Below, piece by piece: positions 52,494-61,984 of a DNA stretch of 64,000 nucleotides; position 1 is the first letter of the stretch; every line of letters begins with the position of its first letter. The position numbers and the translations under genes are program-made. Origin of the DNA: JAENVU01 sp963756815. Its GTDB lineage: Bacteria > Actinomycetota > Acidimicrobiia > IMCC26256 > JAENVU01. The notes beneath the pieces were generated by a model. That model searched no databases, was not told where the DNA came from, and saw only the letters and a list, made by a program, of their open reading frames with translations. The stretch spans positions 248,001 through 312,000 of the forward strand of contig CAVWPR010000005.1 of assembly GCA_963756815.1 (NCBI GenBank). Direction: 5' to 3'.

Positions 52494-53729
52494 CTAGGTC
52501 GTCCCCGCGTCGGCGGCCGCCGGTGTCACCGGTGCCGCCGGTGCGGTTGGCGCCGTCGGGCCGAACGCGAGCGCCCACCGGTCGGTGGCGAAGAGCACCG
52601 CCGCGCTGGCGACCGACGTCGCCGCGATCGTCCACGGCAGGGCCGAGGCGCCGACGGCGTCGAACAGCGTCCCGATCAGCGGGGGCAGGAGCAGCCCGCC
52701 CACGGCGGCGCCCGCGATGCACCACGACGTGACGGTCCCGGTGAGCGGCACGCTGACGGTGCAGGTGGGCGAGCATCGTCGGGAACTGGGGTGCGATCGC
52801 CGCGCCGAACGCGGCCGAGCCGACGAGCACGGCCACCGGCGCCGCGCCGACGACGGCGATGAGCACCGCGATGGCGGTCGCGGCGATCACGCTCACCCAG
52901 AGGACGCGGCCCGTCTCGATCCGCTCGCCCCGCCAGGTCATGAAGAGCCGGCCGAGCGAGGAAGCCGCCCCAGAACGTCGCGGTGAACGCGGTGCCCCAC
53001 CCCGATGCCGAGGTCGCAGCTCGTCGGCGTAGGTGGCGACCCACCCCGCGTAACAGACCTCGAGCCCGACGTAGAGGAGGAAGAACGACGCGACGATCGC
53101 GAGCCGCCACGCTGCGGGCGTCGGGCCCGACTCCGCGTGCTGCTCCGCCGCCTGGCGTGCGCCGTCGGCGCGGTCCCGCCGCCACAACGTCACGCCGAGC
53201 GCGACCAGCGCGACCCCGAAGACCGCGCACGCCAGGCCGAGGCCGTCGGTGAGCGCGACCGAGAGCCCGACCACCAACGGCGTGCCGAGGGCGCCGATCG
53301 CGAAGCACATGTGCAGCGCGTTCATCGACGCCACCAGCGCGTCCGGCTCGACGAGCGTGGGGGCGACGGTGTTGGCGCTCACGTCCATCGTCCCGGCGCC
53401 GAGCCCCATGAGGGCGCCGAGCGCGACCACCAGCGCGAGCTCGCCGGCGACGGCGAGCAGCCCGATCGACGCCGGCCAGGACGAACACCGCGATCGCGAT
53501 CAGGTGCGGGCCCCCGAGGCGGCGGTAGATCCGGCCGGCCACGATCGGAGCCGACGAGCCCGCCGACCGACTGGGCCGCGAACACGAGGCCGAGCTGGCC
53601 CAGCGTCGCGCCGGTCTGGTCCCGGAGCGTCGGGAGGGCGGGGCCGAAGAAGCTGAGACCCACGCCGAGGGCGAGAAACGACGCGAAGTACGGGGCCAAC
53701 GGCCGGAGACCCTGCGATCGGGACGACAT
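52494..53729 (-). pseudogene. MFS transporter gene broken by multiple frameshifts
   Basis: Fragments of one MFS protein appear in order in alternating frames: YFASFLALGVGLSFFGPALPT (start ATG 53729), AGRIYRRLGGPHLIAIAVF, then ALGALMGLGAGTMDVSANTV through WVATYADEL, GTAFTATFWGGFLARP, RLFMTWRGERIETGRVLW through APQFPTMLAH, and a final TSWCIAGAAVGGLLLPPLIG to 52494. At least five indels within 1.2 kb (mostly single extra bases) are required. The remaining sequence is well conserved, with no internal decay, which suggests base-call error more than an old pseudogene. The fold and the VSANTV motif resemble FucP-type or related MFS carriers. Confidence 0.7.
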
Positions 53730-53781
53730 GGGGATCCTCCGCGACTCGGCGTCGCCGGTCGCAGCGTTGCACAATCGCGTC

Positions 53782-54159
53782 ATGAAGATCGCGGCCTGGG
53801 TGGTGGGCATCGTGGCGCTGGCGACCATCGCCGCGTTCGCCCAGGGCGGTCAGAGCAACGACCTCTCGAAGCAGCCCCGCCCGTCGCGGGCCTTCTGCTC
53901 GGCGGCGGCGAAGTACGACGAGGCCACCACGACGAAGCCGATCCCGCTCCGGCGCCACGTGGAGATGACGAAGGCGATCGCCCGGGCCGCGCCGGCCGAC
54001 ACGAAGGCCGACGCGACGCTCGTGTGGCAGTCGTACGTGAAGCTGGAGGCGGGCGACCGCAGCGTCGTCGACAACCCGAAGGTGAAGGCGGCGATCGACC
54101 ACGTCAACCGGCGCGCGACCCAGACGTGCGGCTGGTTCCAGCGCGACAGCAGCATCTGA
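53782..54159 (+). CDS. Small exported protein of unknown function
   Basis: 125 residues. A signal sequence or anchor (IAAWVVGIVALATIAAFAQG) precedes a helical domain with two cysteines (RAFCSAAAKYDEA and TQTCGWFQ) that could form a disulfide outside the cell. Its stop overlaps the start of the GH1 gene (TGATG), so it may be co-expressed with it. No family recognised. Confidence 0.55.
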   Translation: MKIAAWVVGIVALATIAAFAQGGQSNDLSKQPRPSRAFCSAAAKYDEATTTKPIPLRRHVEMTKAIARAAPADTKADATLVWQSYVKLEAGDRSVVDNPKVKAAIDHVNRRATQTCGWFQRDSSI

Positions 54160-55370
54160 TGCCATTCCCCGAGGACTTCTGGTGGGGCACCGGCGCGTCG
54201 TCGACGCAGAGCGAGGGTGCCGCACCGGAGTCCGACTGGTTCCGCGAGGAGCAGCGGGGCACGTACCCGCGCAGCGGCGACGGCAACGGCTTCGCGACTC
54301 GGTATGCGGAGGACTTCGCGCTCTATGCGGCGCACGGTCTGACCCACCACCGCCTCTCGATCGAGTGGGCCCGCATCGAGCCCGAGGAGGGCCGGCGCGA
54401 TCCGGCGGCGGTCGAGCACTACCGCGCCGTGCTCATCGCGGCGCGCGACGCCGGCGTGTCGCCGTGGGTCTGCCTCCACCACTTCACGCTGCCGGGCTGG
54501 TTCACCGAGATCGGCGAGGGCGCGTTCTGCGACGACCGCGCCCGGTCGTACCACTGGGCCCGTCACGTCGCGTTCTGCGCCGAGACGTTCGGTGACCTCG
54601 TGTTCGGATGGAAGCCGATCAACGAGCCGTTCGGGTACGTCGCGCTGAGCTACCAGCTCGGAGTGCTGCCGCCCCGCCAGGCGCACATTTCGACCAGATG
54701 CTGGACGCATACCGCGGCATCCTCCTCGCGCAGCGCGACGCCTGGCGCGAGCTGCGCGGCGGCGGGCACGCCGGTGGCGACGATCCACAACCTCTCGCCG
54801 CTCTTCCCCGATCGACGACTCCGTACCCGCCGAGCACAACACCCGCGGACATCGACGCACTGATGTGGGGGGTGTGGATGCGCGCCGACCGCGACGGCGT
54901 GCTGGCGCTCCCCGGACCGGGCCGTCGAGGAGGTCGCCGACCTGCGCGAGGCCTGCGACCTCGTCGGGTTCTCGTACTACAACGCCAGCGCGGTGGGCCG
55001 GGACCGTCAGCTTCTCGCCGTACCCGCGCGAGCGCACGCGTCGGTCCGATGGGGTACGCGCCCTGGAGCGAGGGGCTCGGGCATCGTGCTGCGCCGGCTC
55101 CACGACGAGCTGCCGGGGCGGCCGCTGCTGTAGCGAGCACGGCGTGGGCACCGACGACGACGAATGGCGCTCCGACATCCTGCGCGAGTCGCTCGGCGTG
55201 ACCGAGCCGACGCGATCGACGACGGCGTCGACGTGCGCGGCTTCTTCTTCTGGACCGGCGTCGACAACTACGAGTGGACGTACGGCTACGACGTCTCGTT
55301 CGGCATGTTCGACCGCGACCGCCAGGCCCGCCCCAGCGCCGAGCTCGCCGCGTCGTTCGCGACGCGCTGA
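54159..55370 (+). pseudogene. Glycoside hydrolase family 1 (beta-glucosidase-like) gene with many frameshifts
   Basis: The first 170 residues are in one frame: FPEDFWWGTGASSTQSEGA, HHRLSIEWARIEPEEG and the acid/base glutamate in KPINEPFGYVALSY. After about 54690 the homologous sequence hops between frames: HFDQMLDAYRGILLAQRDAW, TPVATIHNLSPLFP, DALMWGVWMRADRDGVLALP, RAVEEVADLREACDLVGFSYY, MGYAPWSEGLG, then the nucleophile region SEHGVGTDDDEWR (SEHG in place of the usual TENG) and GFFFWTGVDNYEWTYGYDVSFG to the stop at 55370. At least eight indels are needed. Intact motifs in every fragment argue for sequence error or very recent decay. Confidence 0.72.
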
Positions 55371-55376
55371 TCCCGG

Positions 55377-55865
55377 TCAGAGGATCTCGGGCGCCGGCAT
55401 CAGGTCGAGGCCCTGCTCGCCGCGCCCGATCGACTGGTAGTGCCGGCGGGCGAAGCGCCAGTGACGGGACCGGCCGGGATCACGGACGACGACGTCCTGG
55501 TACACGCCGAAGGCGCGGCTCGGCGTGCCGTCGTGGTCCTGCCGGAGCTCGCACATGTAGGTGCGCACGTGGGCGCGGTCGGCGTCGGCCTCGTCGAGTC
55601 GGATGCGGACGTTGAGCGCGACGAACTCGAAGAACGGGTACTGCTCGAGCGCGCCGGCGATGAACTCGCCGATCGCGCCCGGTCCGACGAACTCCATCGC
55701 CGGGCGGTCGCGGAGGTCCAGCGTCACCGGGGCGTCGGGCAGGAACAGATCGTCGAACTCGGCCCAGGTGCGCCGGTCGACGACGTCGGCGTAGGCCGCG
55801 ATCAGGCTGCGGATCGCGAGCTCGTCGACGGTGGCGCGCAGCTCGGACGCCGTCGGGTCGGACAC
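55377..55865 (-). CDS. SnoaL/NTF2-like protein
   Basis: 162 residues of the NTF2-like alpha+beta fold: ATVDELAIRSLIAAYADVVDRRTWAEFDDLFLPDA opens it in the usual way for SnoaL_4-type ring-hydroxylating-dioxygenase-beta or polyketide-cyclase-like proteins; then MEFVGPGAIGEFIAGALEQY, RIRLDEADADRAHVRTYM and a C-terminal HWRFARRHYQSIGRG. Catalytic function is not assignable. Convergent with GH1, 6 bp apart, and 10 bp after the AAA+ gene on the same strand. Confidence 0.78.
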   Translation of the reverse strand: MSDPTASELRATVDELAIRSLIAAYADVVDRRTWAEFDDLFLPDAPVTLDLRDRPAMEFVGPGAIGEFIAGALEQYPFFEFVALNVRIRLDEADADRAHVRTYMCELRQDHDGTPSRAFGVYQDVVVRDPGRSRHWRFARRHYQSIGRGEQGLDLMPAPEIL

Positions 55866-55875
55866 GGCGGAAGGC

Positions 55876-57276
55876 TCAGCCGCGGCCGCGGTACGTGGTC
55901 TTGCCGCCGATCGAGTCCTTGTTGAGCCGCTTCGAGAGGTGCAGACCCTCGAGCACGAACTCGACCGCCGAGGCCACGCCGGCCGGCGTCTCGCCCACGC
56001 CGAGGTCGCTGAGCGCCTCGCGCAGCCCCTGCATCGACCCGAGGAGGTCGGCGTACTCCGCCGACGGCACGTCGGCGCCGGTGTGCACGATCCGGCCGTC
56101 CTCGAACGCGGTCACGAGCGGACCGAGCTTCTCGGCCGGCACCGTCGCCCGGAACACCTCGAGGATCGACGTCTTCATGATCCGGTCGAGCACCTGGCCC
56201 TCACGGCCGTCGTCGACGGTCTCGATCTCGATCTTGCCGGCCGAGGACGACACCAGCGCGTCGAGGTCGCTGATCCGCGGCACGACCTCGTGCTCGCCGT
56301 TGCGGAGCGCCCTCCGCATGGCGTTGGCGACGAGCGTCTCGTAGTTCGCCACCGACAGGCGCACCGACACGCCCGATCGCTGGTTCACGTGCGGCGAGCG
56401 GCGGGCCTGCTGGCTGACCTCGGCCACGATCTCGGTCATGAAGTCGGGCACGGTGACCACGAGGTCGCCGGCCGTCAGCACCCGCGCCTCCTGGTCGATG
56501 ACGTCCATCTCGATGTCGACGTCGAGCGGGTAGTGCGTGCGGATCTGCGACCCGAAGCGGTCCTTGAGCGGCGTGATGATGCGGCCGCGGTTCGTGTAGT
56601 CCTCCGGGTTCGCCGACGCGAGCAGCATCACGTCGATCGGCAGCTGGATCTTGTAGCCGCGGATCTGGACGTCGCGCTCCTCGAGGATGTTCAGCAGACC
56701 GACCTGGATGCGCTCCGCGAGGTCCGGCAGCTCGTTGATCGCGAAGATGCCGCGGTTCGTGCGCGGGACGAGGCCGTAGTGGATGGTCAGCTCGTCGGAG
56801 AGGTAGCGGCCCTCGGCGACCTTGATCGGGTCGACCTCGCCGATCAGGTCGGCGATCGACGTGTCGGGCGTGGCGAGCTTCTCGCCGAAGCGCCGGTCGC
56901 GGTGCACCCACTCGATCGGCGTCTCGGCGCCCCGCTCGGCCACCAGCAGACGCGCGTGGTGCGACACGGGCGCGTACGGGTCGTCGTTGATCTCGCTGCC
57001 GGCGACGATCGGCATCCACTCGTCGAGCAGGTTCGTGAGCGAGCGGATCATGCGGGTCTTCGCCTGACCGCGCTCACCGAGGAAGATCACGTCGTGGCCG
57101 GCGAGCAGCGCGTTCTCGAGCTGCGGGAGCACCGTGTCCTCGTAGCCGAGGACGCCGTCGACGAGCGCCTCCCCCGCCGCGATGCGGGCGATGGCGTTCT
57201 CGCGGAGCTCGTCCTTGACGGGGCGGGACTCCCAACCGGACTCGCGCAGCTCACCGAGGGTCGCGGGACGGCTCAT
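55876..57276 (-). CDS. MoxR/ChlI-type AAA+ ATPase
   Basis: 466 residues. Walker A FLGERGQAKTRMIRSL (GxxGxxKT), Walker B GIFAINELPDLAERIQVGLLN with an Asn-Glu in place of Asp-Glu, sensor I MLLASANPEDYTNRGRIITPL and arginine-finger region LKDRFGSQIRTHYPLD. These features place it with the Mg-chelatase subunit I / MoxR group that partners VWA proteins; the VWA protein at 50.5-52.5 kb is the obvious candidate. ATG 57276 has AGGAGAAG upstream. Confidence 0.87.
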   Translation of the reverse strand: MSRPATLGELRESGWESRPVKDELRENAIARIAAGEALVDGVLGYEDTVLPQLENALLAGHDVIFLGERGQAKTRMIRSLTNLLDEWMPIVAGSEINDDPYAPVSHHARLLVAERGAETPIEWVHRDRRFGEKLATPDTSIADLIGEVDPIKVAEGRYLSDELTIHYGLVPRTNRGIFAINELPDLAERIQVGLLNILEERDVQIRGYKIQLPIDVMLLASANPEDYTNRGRIITPLKDRFGSQIRTHYPLDVDIEMDVIDQEARVLTAGDLVVTVPDFMTEIVAEVSQQARRSPHVNQRSGVSVRLSVANYETLVANAMRRALRNGEHEVVPRISDLDALVSSSAGKIEIETVDDGREGQVLDRIMKTSILEVFRATVPAEKLGPLVTAFEDGRIVHTGADVPSAEYADLLGSMQGLREALSDLGVGETPAGVASAVEFVLEGLHLSKRLNKDSIGGKTTYRGRG

Positions 57277-57371
57277 CGGGTTCTTCTCCTGCGGGTCGGT
57301 TCGAGGGGGTGCGCGCACCCTATCGAGATCGGACCCGATGGGCACCCGCGCCCACGGCCGCACCGGGGCCG

Positions 57372-58442
57372 TCAGGGCAGCTCGGGATAGCGGGACCGCA
57401 GCACCGCGTCCATCGCGCCCACGATCGGCGTCTCCTCCCGCAGGTACCAGGCGACGAACGCCTCCGCGAAGAGCTCGACGGGGTTCGTGGTCGCGTACTG
57501 CGACAGGTCCTCGACGATGCGGTCACGCGCCGCGCTCCACTCCGGCGGCGCGCTCTGCCAGCCCGCCCGCAGCGCGAGCTCGATCGAGTCGACCCCGACC
57601 GCGCGCCCGAGCAGCGTGCGCGCCTCGACCGTGTCGCTCAACCGACCCGAGCCGCGCGCCTGATCGACCGAGTGACCGACCTCGTGCACGGCCACGAGCT
57701 CGACCCGGAACCGCTCCCAGCGCGGTCGGCGCGGCGACCCGCCACCGCGCGCGGCCGCGTCGAGCCGGCGACGGATCCGCGCCAGCGCGGCCGCGTCGAC
57801 GTACATCGGGCTCAGCACGATGCCCGCGCCCGCGTTCGCGCCGGCGACCTGTCCGTGCGCGATGCCCGTCCCGTTGAGCGAGAAGGTGATCGGGGGCACC
57901 CGCACCGGGGCCGACCCGAACCGGGCGGCCAGGTCGAGCAGCGTGTCGACCGTGGCCGCGACCGGCTCGAGGAGGGTGTCGGGGCCGAGCGGCGCCACGA
58001 CCGCGGCCTCGAAGCCGGCCCGACGCGCGGTGATGCGCACGGTGCGGTCCAGGCCGGTCGCGAGGAACCGGGTGAGCCGGCGCGGCGCCGACGCGGCCCG
58101 TTCCGTGATCTCGGCGTCGGGCAGCCACTCCGACACGGTCGTCGGCACCGGCGCGCCACCGCTCGTCGTGGCGTCGCGCACCAGCGGCGCCCGCAACCCG
58201 CCGCGGTAGCCCGCGGCGCGGGCGGCCTCGCGGAGCACGCCGTCGTTGGTGACCAGCGTGACCGCCGGAGCCTCCGTGGTCGCACGCTCGACCGCGGCGA
58301 GCACCAGCGCCGCCTCGGCGCGGGTGAGGACGAGCCGTGGCGTCACGAGGTGGACGTCGACGCGTCCGTCGCGTCCGGACCGGAAGAGGCGCGCCACGAC
58401 CCCGAGCTCGTCGTTGACCTCGATCGCAGCCGGATCGTTCAC
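57372..58442 (-). CDS. Zincin-type metallopeptidase domain protein
   Basis: 356 residues. The C-terminal third has an intact zincin site: VELVAVHEVGHSVDQARGSG (HExxH) and 60-odd residues later VELFAEAFVAWYL with a candidate third ligand Glu. Upstream is a beta/alpha region (VDVHLVTPRLVLTRAEAALV; GAGIVLSPMYVD) not recognised. No signal peptide, so it is cytoplasmic or exported by another route. The ELFAEAF pattern recurs in anthrax-lethal-factor-like and phage head-associated peptidases. GTG 58442 is the most upstream start before low-quality sequence. Confidence 0.62.
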   Translation of the reverse strand: MNDPAAIEVNDELGVVARLFRSGRDGRVDVHLVTPRLVLTRAEAALVLAAVERATTEAPAVTLVTNDGVLREAARAAGYRGGLRAPLVRDATTSGGAPVPTTVSEWLPDAEITERAASAPRRLTRFLATGLDRTVRITARRAGFEAAVVAPLGPDTLLEPVAATVDTLLDLAARFGSAPVRVPPITFSLNGTGIAHGQVAGANAGAGIVLSPMYVDAAALARIRRRLDAAARGGGSPRRPRWERFRVELVAVHEVGHSVDQARGSGRLSDTVEARTLLGRAVGVDSIELALRAGWQSAPPEWSAARDRIVEDLSQYATTNPVELFAEAFVAWYLREETPIVGAMDAVLRSRYPELP

Positions 58443-58527
58443 TCGATCACCCGGGCGGGACTTTCTCACGCGGCTCTGATGCGGCTCCGACATTCTCCTG
58501 CCCACGGCCGCCACCACCCTGTGCCCC

Positions 58528-58834
58528 ATGTCGGTGACACCACTCCGCACGCCGCGGCCCCGACCGTCGCTCGAACGCCTCGCGGCAGCCTCGGCGTCTC
58601 GGTGATCACGACCGTCCTCGCACCGGGCGCGGCGATGTGCCTTCTCGGCCTCGTCCTTTCGACCGTGGTCGTGGGACGGGTCGGAGCCGCGACCGCCGCG
58701 CTGGCCGCCGCCTGGCGCGCGGTGCTCCTGCCGATCGCCAACGCGGCGACCTTCGGCAGCCTGTGGATCGTGCAGTTCGTGCTGCTCGACCGCGTGGTCT
58801 TCCGGACCCGGACGCCACGGCCGGCCCGGTCGGT
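58528..58834 (+). CDS. Small membrane protein, probably frame-disrupted
   Basis: Three hydrophobic helices lie in one frame: VSVITTVLAPGAAMCLLGLVL, AALAAAWRAVLLPIANAATF and LWIVQFVLLDRVVFR, the last reminiscent of the end of GtrA-type polyprenyl-linked membrane proteins. A plausible start (ATG 58528, SVTPLRTPRPRPSLERLAAA) is in another frame, and the natural stop (TAG near 58834, before the GH2 start) in a third, so two indels are likely. The frame read straight through would run into the GH2 gene. Function unknown. Confidence 0.4.
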
Positions 58835-58848
58835 AGTGTCCGGACGCG

Positions 58849-60979
58849 ATGGTCGAGCCGCCGAACCCGTCACCGGTCGACCTGTCAGGACGCTGGCGCG
58901 CGCACGTCGACGACGGCGACCTCGCCCGACGGTTCGTCGAGGCCGACTTCGACGACGCCGACTGGCCGGTCGTCGACGTCCCCGGGCACTGGCGCCGGGC
59001 GCCCCTGTTCACCGACACCGACGGTCCGGTGCTCTACCGGCGGTCGATCGAACCGTCGCCGCTCGCGCCCGGGCACCGCCGCTTCCTCTCGTTCGACGGG
59101 ATCTTCTACTTCGGGGACGTCTGGCTCGACGGCCACTACCTGGGCGCCACCGAGGGCTACTTCTTCCCCCACTCGTTCGAGATCACGCGCCACGCCGGCA
59201 GCGACCGCAACGTCCTCGCGGTCGAGGTGGCGAGCCCGCGCCAGACGGATCGGACCGCGAAGCGCACGATCACCGGCGTCTTCTCCCACTGGGACAACAT
59301 CGATCCCGACTGGAACCCGGGCGGGATCTGGCGACCGGTCCGCGTCCGTGACACCGGACCGGTCCGCATCTCCTGGCTGCGGGTGCTCTGCACGGAGGCG
59401 AGCGAGGCGCGTGGACAGCTGCGACTCGACGTCAGCCTCGATCCGGGCGCGACGCCTCCGGAGGCGCCCATCTCGCTGATCGCGCAGGTCATCGACCAGA
59501 GCGGGACGCGCCTCGCCGAGGTGGTCACCCCGGTCGACCTGACCCGGCGCGGCACGACGCTTGCGCGTCCCCGTCGTGGTCGATCGACCGCCGCTCTGGT
59601 GGCCGTGGCGCCACGGCGACCAGCCCCGTGTGCACGTCGAGGTGCGGGTCGAGGTCGACGGCGTGCGCAGCGACCACCGCCGGCTCACGACGGCATTCCG
59701 AGACGTCACCGTGCGCGACTGGCGCTGGTGGGTGAACGGCGAGCCCATCTTCGTGATGGGCGCGAACCACGGCCCGACCCGTGTGGCGCTCGCCGATGCG
59801 ACGCGGGCCGAGCTGGCGCGCGACGTCGAGCTGGCCAAGCTGGCGAACCTCGATCTGCTGCGTGTCCATGCGCACGTCACCCGGCCCGAGTTCTACGACG
59901 CCGCAGACGCGGCAGGGTTGCTGCTGTGGCAGGACTTCCCGTTGCAGTGGGGCTACTCACGCGGCGCGCGCAAGCAAGCGGCGCGTCAGGCGCGCGAGAT
60001 GGTCGACCGGCTCGGGCACCACCCGAGCATCGGCATCTGGTGCGCGCACAACGAGCCCCTCGCCGTCGACTTCCAGCCGGGTGAGCCGATCCGCCCGCGC
60101 GCCGCGGCGCGAGTTGGCGCGAGCATGTTCCTGCCGTCGTGGAACAAGGACGTGCTCGACCGTTCGGTGAGCCATGCCATCCACAAGGCCGACCCGACCC
60201 GCGCCGTCGACGTCCACTCGGGCATCCTGCCCGGCATCGGCAGCGCGGGCACCGACACCCACGCGTACTTCGGCTGGTACCACGGCGAGATGGACGAGCT
60301 GGCGCCGGCACTCCGCCGGTTCCCGCGTCTGGCGCGCTTCGTCTCCGAGTTCGGCGCGCAGGCCGTACCGACGTCCGCCGAGTTCATGCAGCCGGAGCGG
60401 TGGCCCGACCTCGACTGGGACGGGCTCTTCACCCATCACGCGTGTCAGAAGCGGGTGTTCGACCGCCACGTGCCACCCGCGATGTTCGACACGTTCGAGG
60501 CCTGGCAGCTCGCCACGCAGCGATATCAGGCGGCGCTGATCCAGCTCCAGGTCGAGGACCTGCGGCGGCTCCGGCGCGCGCCGACGGGCGGCTTCTGCCA
60601 GTTCTGCTTCGCCGACGGCCACCCGGCCGTCACCTGGTCGGTGCTCGACCACGCCCGCATGGCGAAGGTCGGCTACGCGGCCCTGCGGAGCTCGTGTCGC
60701 ACCGTGCTGCCGATGCTCGAGCCGCGACGCGGGCTGGTCCACGTGGTCAACGAGTCCCGGACCGCGTACGCAGGGGCCGTCGTCGAGGTCGAGATCGACG
60801 GCCGCCGGCGCCGCTTCACCGGCGACCTGGCCGCGGGCGCGGTCACGTTCGTGGGGCCCGTCCATCTCGACCACCGCACCGGCGAGGTCGCGCTCACCCT
60901 CTCCCACCCGGCGCTCGGGACCGTCGAGCACCGCTACGACGACCTCCTCGAGTGGCTCCGGATCGTCAACGATCGCTGA
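58849..60979 (+). CDS. Glycoside hydrolase family 2 (beta-mannosidase/galactosidase-like), one frameshift
   Basis: About 709 residues once one extra base near 59557 is removed (TTLRVPVVVDRPPLWWPW). N-terminal sugar-binding domain: LSGRWRAHVDDGD, PGHWRRAP, YRRSIEPS, FDGIFYFGDVWLDGHYLG. The TIM barrel has DWRWWVNGEPIFVMGANHGP, HAHVTRPEFYDAADAAGLLLWQDFPL, the acid/base Glu in GIWCAHNEPLAV and the nucleophile Glu in RFVSEFGAQAVP. These are the GH2 catalytic motifs; mannosidase specificity is a guess from the NEPL/WQDF blocks. No signal peptide. TAGTGT (58834-58839) precedes ATG 58849. Confidence 0.82.
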
Positions 60980-61088
60980 GGCCCGCCGGGCCGCGGGGAC
61001 GGCGGCCTCCGGATCGTGGCGGAATCTCCGCACGGTCTAGGTTTCGGCCGCGCAACCGAGCGGGGGACCAAGGAGGCGTGAGCAGAAG

Positions 61089-61244
61089 ATGAGCGAGGCC
61101 TCGGGACCGACGAACCGACACCGCGACGGCCGAGCGGGGCCGTCCGGCAGGCGAGCGAGCGGTACCACGACGAACCCTCCACTGCGGTCGGCAGCGAGTG
61201 ACCCCATCGGGGGCGCCCGCAGGGCCATGAGGACACGGGCATGA
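61089..61244 (+). CDS. Possible 51-residue leader peptide coupled to sdhC
   Basis: ATG 61089 opens a 51-residue reading frame (SEASGPTNRHRDGRAGPSG...) whose stop overlaps the sdhC ATG (ATGA). AGGAGG lies 12 bases upstream, slightly far. The product is Arg/Gly/Pro-rich and unlike any family. A 7-bp stem (GACGGCC/GGCCGTC, about 61117-61137) lies inside it. It may be a leader ORF controlling sdh or chance coding; the precise overlap is the main argument. Confidence 0.3.
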   Translation: MSEASGPTNRHRDGRAGPSGRRASGTTTNPPLRSAASDPIGGARRAMRTRA

Positions 61245-61984
61245 CGGCCACGCAATCGACGACGGACACGGGACCGGCACCGGTCAACCCCGAACGTCGC
61301 TCCGGCAACCCGATCGTGCGCTTCTGGCGCTCCGCGATCGGCAAGAAGTGGGTCATGGCGGTGTCCGGGATCATGCTCCTGGGCTTCGTCCTGTTCCACA
61401 TGATCGGGAACCTCAAGATCTACCTCGGCGCCGCCCACCTCGACGAGTACGCCGAGTGGCTGCGCACGATCGGTGAGCCCTTCGTGCCGCGAGGGATCTT
61501 CCTGTGGATCCTGCGGGTCGGCCTCATCGCCGCCTTCTTCTTCCACATCGTCGCCGCCGCTCAGCTCACCCGCATGAACCAGCGGTCGCGCCCGGTGAAG
61601 TACCAGTCGCCGCGCGACTACGTGGCCGCCGACTTCGCGTCCCGCACGATGCGGTGGACCGGCGTGATCGTCGGCCTGTTCGTGATCTTCCACCTGATGG
61701 ACCTCACGTGGGGCACCGTCGACCCGCACTGGGCACGCGGCCACGTCTACGCGAACGTGATCCACAGCTTCCAGCGCGTCCCGGTGGCGATCGTCTACAT
61801 CGTCGCCAACATCGCGCTGGCCATCCACATCTTCCACGGCGCCTGGTCGATGTTCCAGAGCCTCGGGCTCAACAACCCGAAGTGGAACGACGCCCGCCGC
61901 AAGTTCGCGATCGGCTTCGCCCTGCTGATCGGCATCGCCAACGTCAGCTTCCCGCTCTTGGTCGTGACTGGGGTGGTCTCGTGA
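61241..61984 (+). CDS. sdhC: Succinate dehydrogenase cytochrome b subunit
   Basis: 247 residues with five predicted membrane helices, the type-B (b558) anchor of SdhCAB enzymes. The family features include KKWVMAVSGIMLLGFVLFHMIGNLK (heme His in the first helix), FFFHIVAAAQL, GLFVIFHLMDLTWG and IALAIHIFHGAWSMFQSLG, giving the expected four conserved histidines for two hemes. No separate SdhD is needed. It opens the sdhCAB operon; the stop overlaps the sdhA GTG start. Confidence 0.92.
   Translation: MTATQSTTDTGPAPVNPERRSGNPIVRFWRSAIGKKWVMAVSGIMLLGFVLFHMIGNLKIYLGAAHLDEYAEWLRTIGEPFVPRGIFLWILRVGLIAAFFFHIVAAAQLTRMNQRSRPVKYQSPRDYVAADFASRTMRWTGVIVGLFVIFHLMDLTWGTVDPHWARGHVYANVIHSFQRVPVAIVYIVANIALAIHIFHGAWSMFQSLGLNNPKWNDARRKFAIGFALLIGIANVSFPLLVVTGVVS

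Noticed and set aside
61031..61100. c-di-AMP (ydaO-type) riboswitch
   Set aside because: Only a GGGGGACC-like core is visible; the paired GGGTGAA-type segment and downstream conserved blocks are missing and the gene context (sdh) is not typical.
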